Shown here: positions 23,668 through 31,490 of the stretch, in pieces | Numbering within the stretch: position 1 is the stretch's first letter | How the letters are laid out: each line of letters starts with the position of its first letter | Assembly (NCBI RefSeq): GCF_007858365.1 | Contig: NZ_VFIO01000007.1 | Coordinates: 204,988 to 268,987, forward strand | DNA from: Pseudomonas saxonica | GTDB taxonomy: Bacteria > Pseudomonadota > Gammaproteobacteria > Pseudomonadales > Pseudomonadaceae | DNA length: 64,000 bases | Direction of reading: 5' to 3' | Notes under the pieces: generated by a model | Told to the model about the DNA's origin: nothing | The model's input: only the letters and a program-made list of their open reading frames with translations | Databases searched by the model: none | Translations under genes and position numbers: made by a program

Positions 23668-23844
23668 TCAGCCTCCCGCGCGCATAATTCCTCCCGGCTT
23701 CACCTCATCCGCATACCCCGCCAGCCGATCCCCCCCAGCCTGAAACACGGCGCACATCTTCAGCTTTGCGGCGGATCACTTCAGGTCTGAGGCGATACCC
23801 CGCAGGTCGCGCTTGAGTTCTTGATTGGGCTTGGTGAGGGGCAT
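23668..23844 (-). pseudogene. Small gene downstream of cI, interrupted by an in-frame TGA
   Basis: An ATG (23842-23844) with a strong GTAGGAGGC ribosome site opens MPLTKPNQELKRDLRGIASDLK and reaches TGA at 23776-23778. In the same frame the sequence continues without a stop for 35 codons (SAAKLKMCAVFQAGGDRLAG, then YADEVKPGGIMRAGG) to a second TGA at 23668-23670. The whole reads as one ~58-residue helical protein with one nonsense codon. It starts 9 bp downstream of the cI stop codon. Confidence 0.55.
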
Positions 23845-23852
23845 GGAGCCTC

Positions 23853-24665
23853 CTACAAGTCTCCGCCACGCCAGATGACTCGGCCGAGGATGCGATGCTC
23901 ATTAAACTCGCTTCGAGAAATAACGCGATCTGGGTATTCGCCGCATTCATTGTTGTCGCTGCGGAGAATCCAGTCGCCGATTGGCGTCTGTATTAGGCGC
24001 TTCACAATCGCGCCTTTTTCCGCACCAACCAGAACATAAATTTGTTTGTTGGTAGGCTCGACTTTCGACCTATCAATCAGCATCACATCACGATCGCTAA
24101 TGGTGGGCCACATGCTTTCGCCTTCGGCGTAGATGACCATTAGGTTTTGTGGGTTTGCCCCTTTCGCTCTCAACCAGTCACGCTTGAAGGCAAGAGTGGT
24201 GCGAATCTCAACGTGCGGGTTTTCACTCCCCAGACCAGCGGCTGCGCTTGCATCGTACTGAGGGATGAAGGCGTATTTATCCTCTACGGCCTCGACATCA
24301 TCACCAGCAGGGAAGGGGGTGTTGGCGGGAGCAGTTAGTGCTGAATCTTTGTGCGGGAATGAGCCCTGAGAAGGCGTCAAGGACGAACTCAACTTTTCAA
24401 GCTGCTCAGCCAAAACAGGGCTGAAGTCGGCCACTGGAACCTCAAGCATGCGAGCAAATACTGCTGCAGCTCGCAGGCTCAAGGCTGTCCGCCGGTTCAT
24501 GAAATGACTCACTGCACCCTGCGTCACTCCGTCGCCTAGCTCGGCCGCAATCTTTTCTTGGGTGAGTTTTAGCTGCCCGCGTTTTTTCTGAAAAATTGCT
24601 TTCAGGCGGTCACTGTCTTCCAGCTGCCAATCGGCAAGAGGGAGTCTTCGAGAGTCTTTAGTCAT
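23853..24665 (-). CDS. S24-family phage repressor (CI-like)
   Basis: The 270-residue protein has an N-terminal helix-turn-helix (about residues 28-65, LTQEKIAAELGDGVTQGAVSHFMNRR). A linker contains the likely self-cleavage site AAAG-L (ASAAAGLGSE). The C-terminal LexA/S24 domain has the catalytic Ser in GESMWPTISDRD and Lys in AIVKRL. It should hold the lysogenic state by binding CAATACC-N3-GGTATTG operators and lose activity when RecA triggers cleavage after DNA damage. It is divergent from the Cro-like gene with three operators between. Confidence 0.92.
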   Translation of the reverse strand: MTKDSRRLPLADWQLEDSDRLKAIFQKKRGQLKLTQEKIAAELGDGVTQGAVSHFMNRRTALSLRAAAVFARMLEVPVADFSPVLAEQLEKLSSSLTPSQGSFPHKDSALTAPANTPFPAGDDVEAVEDKYAFIPQYDASAAAGLGSENPHVEIRTTLAFKRDWLRAKGANPQNLMVIYAEGESMWPTISDRDVMLIDRSKVEPTNKQIYVLVGAEKGAIVKRLIQTPIGDWILRSDNNECGEYPDRVISRSEFNEHRILGRVIWRGGDL

Positions 24666-24675
24666 TAGTGAATCT

Positions 24676-24741
24676 TATTACCTGCGGTATTCAACCAGCC
24701 AATATCGGCGGTATTGACTGTAAACAATACCGGAGGTCATA
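24676..24741. promoter_or_regulatory. OR-like triple operator between cI and cro
   Basis: Three 17-bp sites follow CAATACC-N3-GGTATTG: 24676-24692 (TATTACC-TGC-GGTATTC), 24700-24716 (CAATATC-GGC-GGTATTG) and 24725-24741 (CAATACC-GGA-GGTCATA), with centres 24 and 25 bp apart. A rightward TTGACT -35 (24714-24719) and CATACT -10 (24738-24743) overlap sites two and three. This is the lambda-style switch layout. Confidence 0.75.
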
Positions 24742-24774
24742 CTGATGGCTAGTAATTACGTTGAGGGCGTCGCC

Positions 24775-24969
24775 ATGCGTCGTATCCCGCTTTCTGATTT
24801 CGCTAAAGAGCACGGCCATACCAAGGCTGCGCAGATGCTTGGCTGCACCCAGGGTGCTCTGAGCAAAGCTATCCGAGTCGGTCGCGATGTAGTCGTGACC
24901 TGTAACGAAGACGGGAGTCTTTCGGCGCTGGAGCAGCGTCCGTTTCCGTCCCAAAAAACCGCCGCTTAA
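24775..24969 (+). CDS. cro: Cro-like repressor
   Basis: The 64-residue form starts MRRIPLSDFAKEHGHTKAAQ and has the Cro helix-turn-helix (HTKAAQMLGCTQGALSKAIRVG). An ATG at 24745 would add ten residues, but it lies at the edge of the predicted -10 box and third operator. The ATG at 24775 has its own GAGGG site and matches Cro N-termini. It would bind the same operators as the repressor with the opposite preference and allow lytic growth. Both starts remain possible. Confidence 0.75.
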   Translation: MRRIPLSDFAKEHGHTKAAQMLGCTQGALSKAIRVGRDVVVTCNEDGSLSALEQRPFPSQKTAA

Positions 24970-25053
24970 AGCAACTCCTACAGCTGCGCTGCGGAACAAA
25001 TTTTCGCCGACTCCTTGGCAGGGCGCCACGGAAACAGAATTGAGGTTTTACGA

Positions 25054-25476
25054 ATGGAAGATTTTCTGCGGGCCTGCCAGGGCGCTGTTCTGGATAACGA
25101 GGCGAAGACGCTGGCGGCAAAGATGGGTGTTGCGCATGTGAGCCTACTTCAGCGTGCCAACCCGGATAACGATGCCCATCACCTAACGATTGAGCATCTG
25201 TACGGGATCTTGCTGCACACAGGCGACATGCGTCCGCTGATAGCTCTGTCCCATGAGTTTGGTTTTGATTTGATCGCGAAGAACGCTCCAAAACCTCAAG
25301 AACTCACCAAATCAATGATTGGCGTCGGCAAAGAGTTTGCCGACCTGACCATCGCTGTGCACGAAGCCCTGCAAGACGGTCGGGTGTGCCAATTCGACAA
25401 ATCCACCATTCGCCGCGAAATCAGCCACATCCGAGAAAGCCTGGATGTGATGGATGAGTCAGTGAAGGTCGCCTGA
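25054..25476 (+). CDS. CII-family phage regulatory protein (CP76 type)
   Basis: The 140-residue protein, starting MEDFLRACQGAVLDNEAKTL after a GAGG site, matches the P2/CP76-type phage regulatory CII family. It has a DNA-binding-looking N-terminal half (KMGVAHVSLLQRANPDNDAHHLTIEHL) and a long C-terminal helix. It is the second gene of the rightward operon, where CII sits in lambdoid phages. It may control lysogeny genes. Confidence 0.75.
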   Translation: MEDFLRACQGAVLDNEAKTLAAKMGVAHVSLLQRANPDNDAHHLTIEHLYGILLHTGDMRPLIALSHEFGFDLIAKNAPKPQELTKSMIGVGKEFADLTIAVHEALQDGRVCQFDKSTIRREISHIRESLDVMDESVKVA

Positions 25477-25487
25477 ATTTCAGACAC

Positions 25488-25513
25488 AAAAAAGCCGGGA
25501 TTACGGCCCGGCT
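25488..25513 (-). terminator. Hairpin between the CII-family gene and rha
   Basis: AGCCGGG/CCCGGCT arms (25493-25499 and 25507-25513). The T run (complement of 25488-25493) is on the minus strand, so it would stop leftward transcription best. On the plus strand it is a bare hairpin that could attenuate the rightward operon. Confidence 0.5.
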
Positions 25514-25537
25514 CATTGCTAAATCTGCGAGTTAATA

Positions 25538-26299
25538 ATGAATCCACAATCGAATCTCGTCAATACCCCTTCACGTGTCGCGACACGTTTTGTCGAAACT
25601 GAAAACGTGTCGCGCACCGTGACCATGAGCAGCTCGGAGATTGCCGAGTTGACAGGAAAGCTTCACAAGAACGTTATCCGTGACATTCGCGAGATGCTCG
25701 CCGAGCTGCAAAAAGATGGCTCAGATCTGATCCATGTCCGAGAGACAAAGGACGGGCGCGGGTACACGACGCTTTTCGAGCTGGATAAAGAACTGACAGA
25801 AACGCTCCTGACCGGTTACAGCATCCCGCTTCGCCACAAAGTGATCCGTCGACTCAACGAGCTGCAGTCGAAGCTCGAAGGCCCGCGGGTGATTGCGACC
25901 CTTCCTGACTTTTCCAACCCCGCAGCTGCGGCTCGCGCCTGGGCAGAACAGTTTGAGCTTCAGCAACAAGCCAGCCAGGCCCTGATTGAGGCCGCCCCAA
26001 AAATTCAGTTTGTAGACCGCTATGTCGACTCGACCGGCCTTAAAGGTTTTCGCCAAACCGCCAAACTGCTCAAGGCCAACGAATCCCGCTTTCGTGAATT
26101 TCTGCTCGACAAAAAAATCATGTACCGCATGGGTGGTGAGTGGCAGGCCTATCAGCCTCATATCGACGCAGAGCGCTTTGAAGTCAAAGCCGGCACCAGT
26201 GACAGCGGTCATGCCTACAACCAGTCCAAATTCACCCCCAAGGGCGTCAACTGGGTGGCTGGGTTGTGGGCGCAATACAACCTTGAGGGGGAGCTGTAA
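25538..26299 (+). CDS. rha: Rha-family regulator with KilAC antirepressor domain
   Basis: The 253-residue protein has an N-terminal Rha (pRha) domain (about residues 28-105, VTMSSSEIAELTGKLHKNVI then GYTTLFELDKELTETLL) and a C-terminal KilAC/Ant domain (about 140-250, LKGFRQTAKLLKANESRFREFLLDKKIMY). Rha proteins interfere with phage growth in certain hosts, and KilAC domains bind DNA. As an antirepressor it could tip the switch toward lysis. Its TAA stop shares a base with the next ATG. Confidence 0.88.
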   Translation: MNPQSNLVNTPSRVATRFVETENVSRTVTMSSSEIAELTGKLHKNVIRDIREMLAELQKDGSDLIHVRETKDGRGYTTLFELDKELTETLLTGYSIPLRHKVIRRLNELQSKLEGPRVIATLPDFSNPAAAARAWAEQFELQQQASQALIEAAPKIQFVDRYVDSTGLKGFRQTAKLLKANESRFREFLLDKKIMYRMGGEWQAYQPHIDAERFEVKAGTSDSGHAYNQSKFTPKGVNWVAGLWAQYNLEGEL

Positions 26300-27117
26300 T
26301 GCATTACTTCAAACGCAATATCGGCGACTACCACAAGAAGGCTGGCCGTCTCTCTATGGTGGAGCACGGTGCGTACACGCTTCTGCTTGATGCGTGCTAT
26401 GACCGGGAACGCTTCCCTACTATGGAGGAGGCTATTGACTGGTGTTGGGCCAGGTCACCAGAAGAAATTTCAGCTGTAACCTTCGTGCTGAGTAAGTTCT
26501 TTGAGCTGGTTGGCGGTCGCTACGTTCAAGCTCGAATTCAAGATGAGGTCAATGCTTATCACGCAATGGCCTTGAAAAATAGAGAGATTGCCGAGAAGCG
26601 AGAGGCGGATAAACGCACGAAGCGTGCAGGCGATAGCACGAAGCGTGCACCAGTCGTGAACGAATCACCACCTAACCAAGAACCACTAACCACTAACCAA
26701 GGACCAAAAGATCAACACCACTCTCTCAACGCGGGCGAAGAAATTCCGCAGATTGAGTTTGAGCCAGAGCCTGCTCCGGAACCTGTCAACCCAAAGGCCC
26801 CGGTTGAAATGACCCTGGACTGGACGCCTGACACCAATCTCCTGAAGACCTACTGCGTGCATTTCGGTGTATCCACTGACCTATTCACTCGAGAGGCTGT
26901 TGCCCCGTTCACGGCTCACCACGAAACGGCTGGAACCCTGAACACTCAATCCAAATGGGTATCCCTGCTGGTGAAGTGGGTCAAGGACGACAAGAACCGC
27001 GCCAGTAACGTCCGCCAGTTCGTGAAGCGTGAAACCCCGTCCCGCCACACCGGCTTTGCCGAGCGCGACTACACCGCCGACCTGATTCAACGAGAGGATG
27101 GCACCTATGCGCTCTGA
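26299..27117 (+). CDS. DUF1376 replication initiator-like protein
   Basis: The 272-residue protein opens with the DUF1376 signature MHYFKRNIGDYHKKAGRLSM and LLLDACYDRERFPTMEEAID. A charged, flexible linker (residues ~95-165, with EPEPAPEP repeats) follows, then a C-terminal domain with FTAHHETAGTLNTQSKWVSLLVKWV resembling the DnaT-type primosome domain. It occupies the lambda O position just before a DnaC-like gene, so origin recognition or primosome assembly is the likely job. Confidence 0.75.
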   Translation: MHYFKRNIGDYHKKAGRLSMVEHGAYTLLLDACYDRERFPTMEEAIDWCWARSPEEISAVTFVLSKFFELVGGRYVQARIQDEVNAYHAMALKNREIAEKREADKRTKRAGDSTKRAPVVNESPPNQEPLTTNQGPKDQHHSLNAGEEIPQIEFEPEPAPEPVNPKAPVEMTLDWTPDTNLLKTYCVHFGVSTDLFTREAVAPFTAHHETAGTLNTQSKWVSLLVKWVKDDKNRASNVRQFVKRETPSRHTGFAERDYTADLIQREDGTYAL

Positions 27118-27919
27118 AAAAATCGTTCAAATCACAGATGCCGTTACGAGCACCAACGTTCGCGTCCAACCAGCAGACTGCGAGAAGCACGGGCCTTTCG
27201 AGCAAAAGGTAACTGTGATCCTGAGTCGTGAGCTGAAGGGTGGTTGCCCTGAGTGCATGCGAGCCGCTGCCGCTGAGCGTGAAGCGAGCGCTCAAGCCGC
27301 TGCCGCGCACGAACTGCGCCTGTCCTTGACCCGCAAGCTTGGGGATGCACTGATTCCGAAGCGCTTCCAAGGCAGTAACTTGGAAAATTACGTGGTCGAG
27401 CATGGCGAACAACGTCACGCCTTGAAATTTTGCCGTCACTACGTCGCCGAATTTGACCGGATGTACGAGTCCGGGCGCTGCATGGTGCTGATTGGCAAGC
27501 CAGGTACTGGCAAAACCCATCTGGGCGCAGCAATCGCAAACGAGCTGTTGCACAAAACCTCCCGCACAGCCGTGTACCGCACCGTCGGTGCAGTTCTGCA
27601 GGCTATCAAGGCGACATTCGACCGCAAAAGCGAGCGAAGTGAATCAGACATCCTGTCCAGCCTGGTCAACCCCGATCTTCTGGTTCTGGATGAAATCGGC
27701 GTTAGCAAAGAGCAGCCGAGCGACTTCGAGCTAACCACCCTGTTCGCAATCATCAACGGACGTTACGAGCAGCAGCGCCCAACAGTGGTGATTACCAACC
27801 TTTCCGCTGGGCAGTTGCCGGGCGCTATGGGTGAGCGCTGCGTGGATCGTTTGCGCGAGGGTGGCCTGATCGTTGTTCCGTTCAACTGGGAATCACACCG
27901 CGGCAAGGAGATTTTTTAA
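27107..27919 (+). CDS. DnaC-like helicase-loading ATPase
   Basis: The 270-residue AAA+ protein has Walker A GKPGTGKTHLG (about residues 129-139), Walker B LLVLDEIG and sensor-I VVITNLS, and an N-terminal cysteine pair (CEKHG...CPECM) that may bind zinc. It loads the host DnaB helicase onto the phage origin. ATG 27107 is preferred over 27098 because GAGAGG lies at a normal distance from it. It overlaps the preceding gene by 11 bp. Confidence 0.85.
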   Translation: MRSEKIVQITDAVTSTNVRVQPADCEKHGPFEQKVTVILSRELKGGCPECMRAAAAEREASAQAAAAHELRLSLTRKLGDALIPKRFQGSNLENYVVEHGEQRHALKFCRHYVAEFDRMYESGRCMVLIGKPGTGKTHLGAAIANELLHKTSRTAVYRTVGAVLQAIKATFDRKSERSESDILSSLVNPDLLVLDEIGVSKEQPSDFELTTLFAIINGRYEQQRPTVVITNLSAGQLPGAMGERCVDRLREGGLIVVPFNWESHRGKEIF

Positions 27920-28134
27920 TGGCTGATGACGTTGATTTTGCAGAAGCGCGTATCGAGAAAGAGCTGGCATCAGCCCTTGCTGCTCGCGTGATTTACAGTG
28001 GCGAAAGCGCCCATGAATGCGAGTGCGGCGAAGAAATTTCCGAAGGTCGTCGCCTGGCAGTTCCGGGTGTTCGGGACTGCATTACCTGCGCCGAGCGGGC
28101 TGCGCTGAAACTGCGAGGTGTTCGTCGTGGCTGA
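27919..28134 (+). CDS. TraR/DksA-type zinc-finger protein
   Basis: The 71-residue protein has a C4 zinc site (CECGEEISEGRRLAVPGVRDCITC) and a short N-terminal helix, typical of phage TraR/DksA C4 proteins. These can bind the RNA polymerase secondary channel and mimic DksA-ppGpp effects. The start ATG shares its A with the previous TAA stop. Confidence 0.85.
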   Translation: MADDVDFAEARIEKELASALAARVIYSGESAHECECGEEISEGRRLAVPGVRDCITCAERAALKLRGVRRG

Positions 28135-28993
28135 GCATTCCGAGTTGAAGAGGCTGACTGAGTCGCTGAATCGCGCTATCGAGCAGGCCGAACACAAGCC
28201 GGGGCAATGGGCTGAGACAGCTCAAAGCATGGGTGGCATCTGCTGTGCTGGCGAGCCGTTTCAAATTGGTAAAACTTGGGCCAAGGAAGAGCCGTGGGCT
28301 CACTTCAGCTTCAAGCGCGATTCATGGCTGGCAGTAGCTGTCGTCAATGCGTTGCCACAGCTAATGGCCCTGATCGCTGAGAACGAAGCACTAAAGGGGC
28401 CGCATGACTGGCTGGCGGAAGACTTGATCAAGGAGCTCGTCGACAACGCCCAGTCCTTTCAAGACAACTTGGATCATGGTGAGAGCGATCCGTTTGCCAT
28501 CGTTCTGCTCGCGGCTGCATCACGTATCCGCCGACAGGAAGTGAGCATAGACAGGTACCGCGCCGAGAACGCTGGGCTCAAGACTGGCTTCGAGGCCTAC
28601 GAGCTGGTTAATACGGAGTTGAAGGCTGAGGTTGAGAAGCTGCGCGATGATCTTGAACAGAAAGAGTACGACGCCAACGCTTGGCGAAATGGCGAAGAGT
28701 CGGTTTGGATCGAGGTCTTTAACAGCGATGGCGATGATCCGTTCATTAGCGCTATCAGCGGCCAGATCACCGTCGAACAGTTGGTCTTGATTCAGGCCGA
28801 GATCCTTGAGTATCGGGAGGACTATTTCGAGAAGGGATCAGGCCTTTACATTTTCAGGTGTGACCACTGTCAGGCGCATTACGACAACGTAGGCATGACG
28901 GAGCCAGCGCACTGGGAGACTAACTTGGAGTCATACAGTCCTTTCCCGTGGGAAGAAGAGAGCGCCGCCATGGACAAGGGAGAGCAGCCATGA
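28127..28993 (+). CDS. Phage protein with central coiled coil, unknown function
   Basis: About 288 residues from a GTG at 28127 (the frame allows GTG at 28118; GCGAGG is better placed for 28127). The protein has an N-terminal domain with WAHFSFKRDSWLAVAVVNALPQLMALIAENEAL, a coiled-coil stretch near residues 165-205 (ELKAEVEKLRDDLEQKEYDA), and a C-terminal zinc-knuckle-like CDHCQAHYDNVGM. Similar ead/Ea22-like proteins occur in early regions of phages. It overlaps the DksA-like gene and is coupled to ninB by ATGA. Confidence 0.6.
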   Translation: MAEHSELKRLTESLNRAIEQAEHKPGQWAETAQSMGGICCAGEPFQIGKTWAKEEPWAHFSFKRDSWLAVAVVNALPQLMALIAENEALKGPHDWLAEDLIKELVDNAQSFQDNLDHGESDPFAIVLLAAASRIRRQEVSIDRYRAENAGLKTGFEAYELVNTELKAEVEKLRDDLEQKEYDANAWRNGEESVWIEVFNSDGDDPFISAISGQITVEQLVLIQAEILEYREDYFEKGSGLYIFRCDHCQAHYDNVGMTEPAHWETNLESYSPFPWEEESAAMDKGEQP

Positions 28994-29406
28994 CTGACCT
29001 CATGCTCCGCAACGAATCTGACCGAACTCGCGCTATTGGATACCTGCATGGTCTTGACCTGGCCAAGCCCAAGAAATTGGCGATCGTCGATCAAGACCGC
29101 AATGGAGAGCAGAACAAAGTGCTCCACAAGCTGCTGACTCAGGTTGCCGCCCAAGTGGAATGGCACGGGCAAAAGCTCTCTGTCGTCGTCTGGAAGCGTT
29201 TGTGTACCGCCGCATGGCTTAGGGAGGACGGACACTCTCCAATGCTGGTACCGGCGCTGGACGGCCACGGTATCGACATGATTTTCGAGCATACGTCAAA
29301 GCTGAGCGTTAAGCAGTGCGCAAGCCTGATCACTTGGGTGGAAGCGTTTGGCTCGCAAAATGGTGTCAAGTGGTCTGCCCAGGATGTGTGGGGAGGGCGG
29401 TACTGA
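28990..29406 (+). CDS. ninB: NinB recombination protein
   Basis: The 138-residue protein matches NinB (lambda Orf): LTQVAAQVEWHGQKLSVVVWKRLCTAAWLREDG and SAQDVWGGRY at the end. Lambda NinB/Orf binds single-strand-binding protein and helps load annealases, replacing host RecFOR. It fits with the phage RecT and exonuclease in the left operon. It overlaps the previous gene (ATGA) and the next gene (29406). Confidence 0.9.
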   Translation: MTDLMLRNESDRTRAIGYLHGLDLAKPKKLAIVDQDRNGEQNKVLHKLLTQVAAQVEWHGQKLSVVVWKRLCTAAWLREDGHSPMLVPALDGHGIDMIFEHTSKLSVKQCASLITWVEAFGSQNGVKWSAQDVWGGRY

Positions 29407-30005
29407 TGCTCGCGATCAAGCAACGCAAGTTGAAGAAGTGCCGGGTCGCTGAATGCGGGGCCTCATTCGTCCCTGCGCGCCTTGGCCAAGCAGTGTGCAG
29501 TCCGGCCTGCGCGATTCTTGATGCTCCAAAGAATCTGGACCGGGCCGTCAAGTCGCTGGCCCAGGTTGGGCGCAGGGAGATCAAGGTCCGCAAGGAACAG
29601 TTGAAGAGCAGGGCGGATCACTTGCGGGAGGCTCAGGCCGCGGTGAACGAGTTCATCCGGCTGCGTGACGCACACCTGCCGTGCATCAGTTGCGACTCGA
29701 CGCCGAGCGACAACGACCTCATGACGGGTAGTCGATGGGACGCCGGGCATTACCGATCTGTGGGCGCCTGCCCTGAACTGCGTTTTGAGCTGCTGAACAT
29801 CCACCGGCAGTGCGTGAGGTGCAATCGCAACCTGTCAGGTAACGCCGTTGAGTACCGCATCCGCTTGGTGCTTCGCATCGGCGCCGAAAAGGTGGATTGG
29901 CTGGAAGGGCCTCATCCGGCCCGCAAGTACACCGTAGACGAGATAAAGGTCATCAAGGCCGACTACCGCGCAAAGAGCAGAGAACTGAAGAGGGCAGCAG
30001 CATGA
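29406..30005 (+). CDS. ninG: NinG recombination protein
   Basis: The 199-residue protein has an N-terminal zinc site (KCRVAECGASFVPARLGQAVCSPAC), a helical middle, and an HNH-like C-terminal region (CISCDS; DAGHYRSVGACPELRFELLNIHRQCVRCNRNLSG). NinG (Rap) in lambda is a structure-specific nuclease acting on recombination intermediates. The cysteine set and length match the family. The ATG overlaps the ninB stop. Confidence 0.9.
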   Translation: MLAIKQRKLKKCRVAECGASFVPARLGQAVCSPACAILDAPKNLDRAVKSLAQVGRREIKVRKEQLKSRADHLREAQAAVNEFIRLRDAHLPCISCDSTPSDNDLMTGSRWDAGHYRSVGACPELRFELLNIHRQCVRCNRNLSGNAVEYRIRLVLRIGAEKVDWLEGPHPARKYTVDEIKVIKADYRAKSRELKRAAA

Positions 30006-30583
30006 GAATTGACTCGGCACGTCAGGCTTGGCATGACTGCAATTACAACCCGGCCCCGGGCCAGACCTCCGATGCAGCTGAGTTAGGTGTGGTAGTGCAG
30101 GGCACTCAACGCGGGCCTACAGCTAATCACGCAGTGCACGGGGCTTTGGCCGGGCAGATCCAGTCAGCAATTGCTCGCCTGCACTTCCAGCTCCGCGCAT
30201 TCGGCAATGCCATGTATGCCGCCGAGCCATGCGCCGATGACGTGGAGGATGCAGAGCAAGCCGTGTTCAACCTGGCGTGCTCGCGCGTGGAGCGAATGAC
30301 GACTAGTAAGCGGGAGCGTGCTGAGTATGTGGCCAAGGGGGTGTTCCGCCGATATCGGTATATGCATCAGGGTGGGCAATCGGCGAATCCTGATCCGATG
30401 CGCAAGCCTGAAGTATTTCGGGCGTGGCTTAAGGCTGAGTACGATATTGGACTGATCTCGGATCGCTGGGGGCGAGATTGGGAGCCTTTTGTGCAGTTGT
30501 GCTTCGATGCTTGCTATGACATTGATGCTAAAGCCTTGTGCCCAATTGGCGGGGTTATTTACCAGATGAAAGAGGCCGCTTGA
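30002..30583 (+). CDS. Phage protein in the Q antiterminator position
   Basis: The 193-residue protein is coupled to ninG (ATGA) and is the last gene before a terminator and the late region, where lambdoid phages encode Q. The C-terminal half (RYRYMHQGGQSANPDPMRKPE; AWLKAEYDIGLISDRWGRDWEPFVQLCFDA) is conserved in Pseudomonas prophages. I do not recognise the fold. A late-gene antiterminator role is inferred from position only. Confidence 0.55.
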   Translation: MRIDSARQAWHDCNYNPAPGQTSDAAELGVVVQGTQRGPTANHAVHGALAGQIQSAIARLHFQLRAFGNAMYAAEPCADDVEDAEQAVFNLACSRVERMTTSKRERAEYVAKGVFRRYRYMHQGGQSANPDPMRKPEVFRAWLKAEYDIGLISDRWGRDWEPFVQLCFDACYDIDAKALCPIGGVIYQMKEAA

Positions 30584-30650
30584 CTTCCCGCCCGGCTGAC
30601 GGCATCATTTCGCCATAGTTAGTATTTTGCCTACGGCAACTTGCTCTGAA

Positions 30651-30676
30651 AACCCGGCCACTGCGTCGGGTTTTTT
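30651..30676 (+). terminator. Terminator after the early rightward operon
   Basis: AACCCG (30651-30656) pairs with CGGGTT (30667-30672), followed by a T run. It would need antitermination for early transcripts to reach the late genes. Confidence 0.75.
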
Positions 30677-30831
30677 ATTGCCCAGAAAAAGCCGATCCAC
30701 TGCAGCCAGAGCAGCCTTCGGGGCGTCTGGACAATGATGAGCCGGATGTGCGTTGCTCCGGACAAGCACCGATATCCTGCGCACCCTAACCTCTGAGGCT
30801 TGTAAGGAGGAGCAACACAGGGCTGCCAACG

Positions 30832-31071
30832 TTATTCTTTCCAAGCTTGTTGGATGCGCATCCAATCCAGCCACGCCACTTGACGCTTCTCTTCAGCGGC
30901 TTTTTTGGCTTCTGTAAATCGCTTCCAAACCTCAGGGCTATCAAAACCATCGGCGATGATCACGTAGGCAGCAGCCTCGAGCCTATCAGCTTCGAAAAAG
31001 AGACTGGCATTGAGAGTGATCTGCGCCTCCCAATATTCATTCTTCGCGAATCTAAATCTAACTGTGTTCAT
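30832..31071 (-). CDS. Small phage protein, reverse-oriented accessory gene
   Basis: The 79-residue protein from MNTVRFRFAKNEYWEAQITL continues to a helical C-terminus (WKRFTEAKKAAEEKRQVAWL). It overlaps the neighbouring minus-strand gene by 14 bp. The pair is inverted relative to all surrounding genes. No function is recognised. Confidence 0.6.
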   Translation of the reverse strand: MNTVRFRFAKNEYWEAQITLNASLFFEADRLEAAAYVIIADGFDSPEVWKRFTEAKKAAEEKRQVAWLDWMRIQQAWKE

Positions 31072-31318
31072 GTGGTTTGCACCCGTGGACAGATCCAGGA
31101 CCGCGCCAATGCACCTCGGTAATACCGAGTCTTTCAGCCATTGGCTTTGAGAATAGCTTGAGTGGAGGCTTCCCAGGCTTGGGGATGGGCACTGCACCGG
31201 CATCACAGCCTGCCCATTGCCACGCATCTTCATCAGTCAGGTGCAATGCCCGGATTAAAAGTTTTTTGGGAGCTCCATGAAGTTTGTATTCAATGGTGAA
31301 AATGTGCTCTTGACTCAT
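31058..31318 (-). CDS. DUF6555-type small protein, reverse-oriented accessory gene
   Basis: The 86-residue protein starts MSQEHIFTIEYKLHGAPKKL and contains LTDEDAWQWAGCDAGAVPIPK. I place it, from memory, in the Pseudomonas DUF6555 family; function unknown. It is first of a two-gene minus-strand unit between the early terminator and the holins. Confidence 0.6.
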   Translation of the reverse strand: MSQEHIFTIEYKLHGAPKKLLIRALHLTDEDAWQWAGCDAGAVPIPKPGKPPLKLFSKPMAERLGITEVHWRGPGSVHGCKPHEHS

Positions 31319-31368
31319 GTCGATTCCAGCTCCAGCTGATGACGGCTTTGACGTCTTAGTCTCTTTAA

Positions 31369-31396
31369 TTGTCCGACAATCAGCAGCGCTCATAAT
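31369..31396 (+). promoter_or_regulatory. Candidate late promoter
   Basis: TTGTCC (31369-31374) and CATAAT (31391-31396) with 16-bp spacing lie 95 bp upstream of the first late gene. It was chosen by eye and overlaps the region where the divergent accessory pair must also start. Confidence 0.4.
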
Positions 31397-31490
31397 TCAT
31401 TCATATTTGGGTTGCGACGCTTTTGACCTAAAGATCCAAGCTCTGCTTGCCCCGGATCATTTATTAATCATGCCCCACGGAGTCGAGCGC

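Noticed and set aside
30605..30874. 89-codon minus frame across the early terminator
   Set aside because: It passes straight through a strong terminator hairpin and overlaps the better-supported small gene at 30832.
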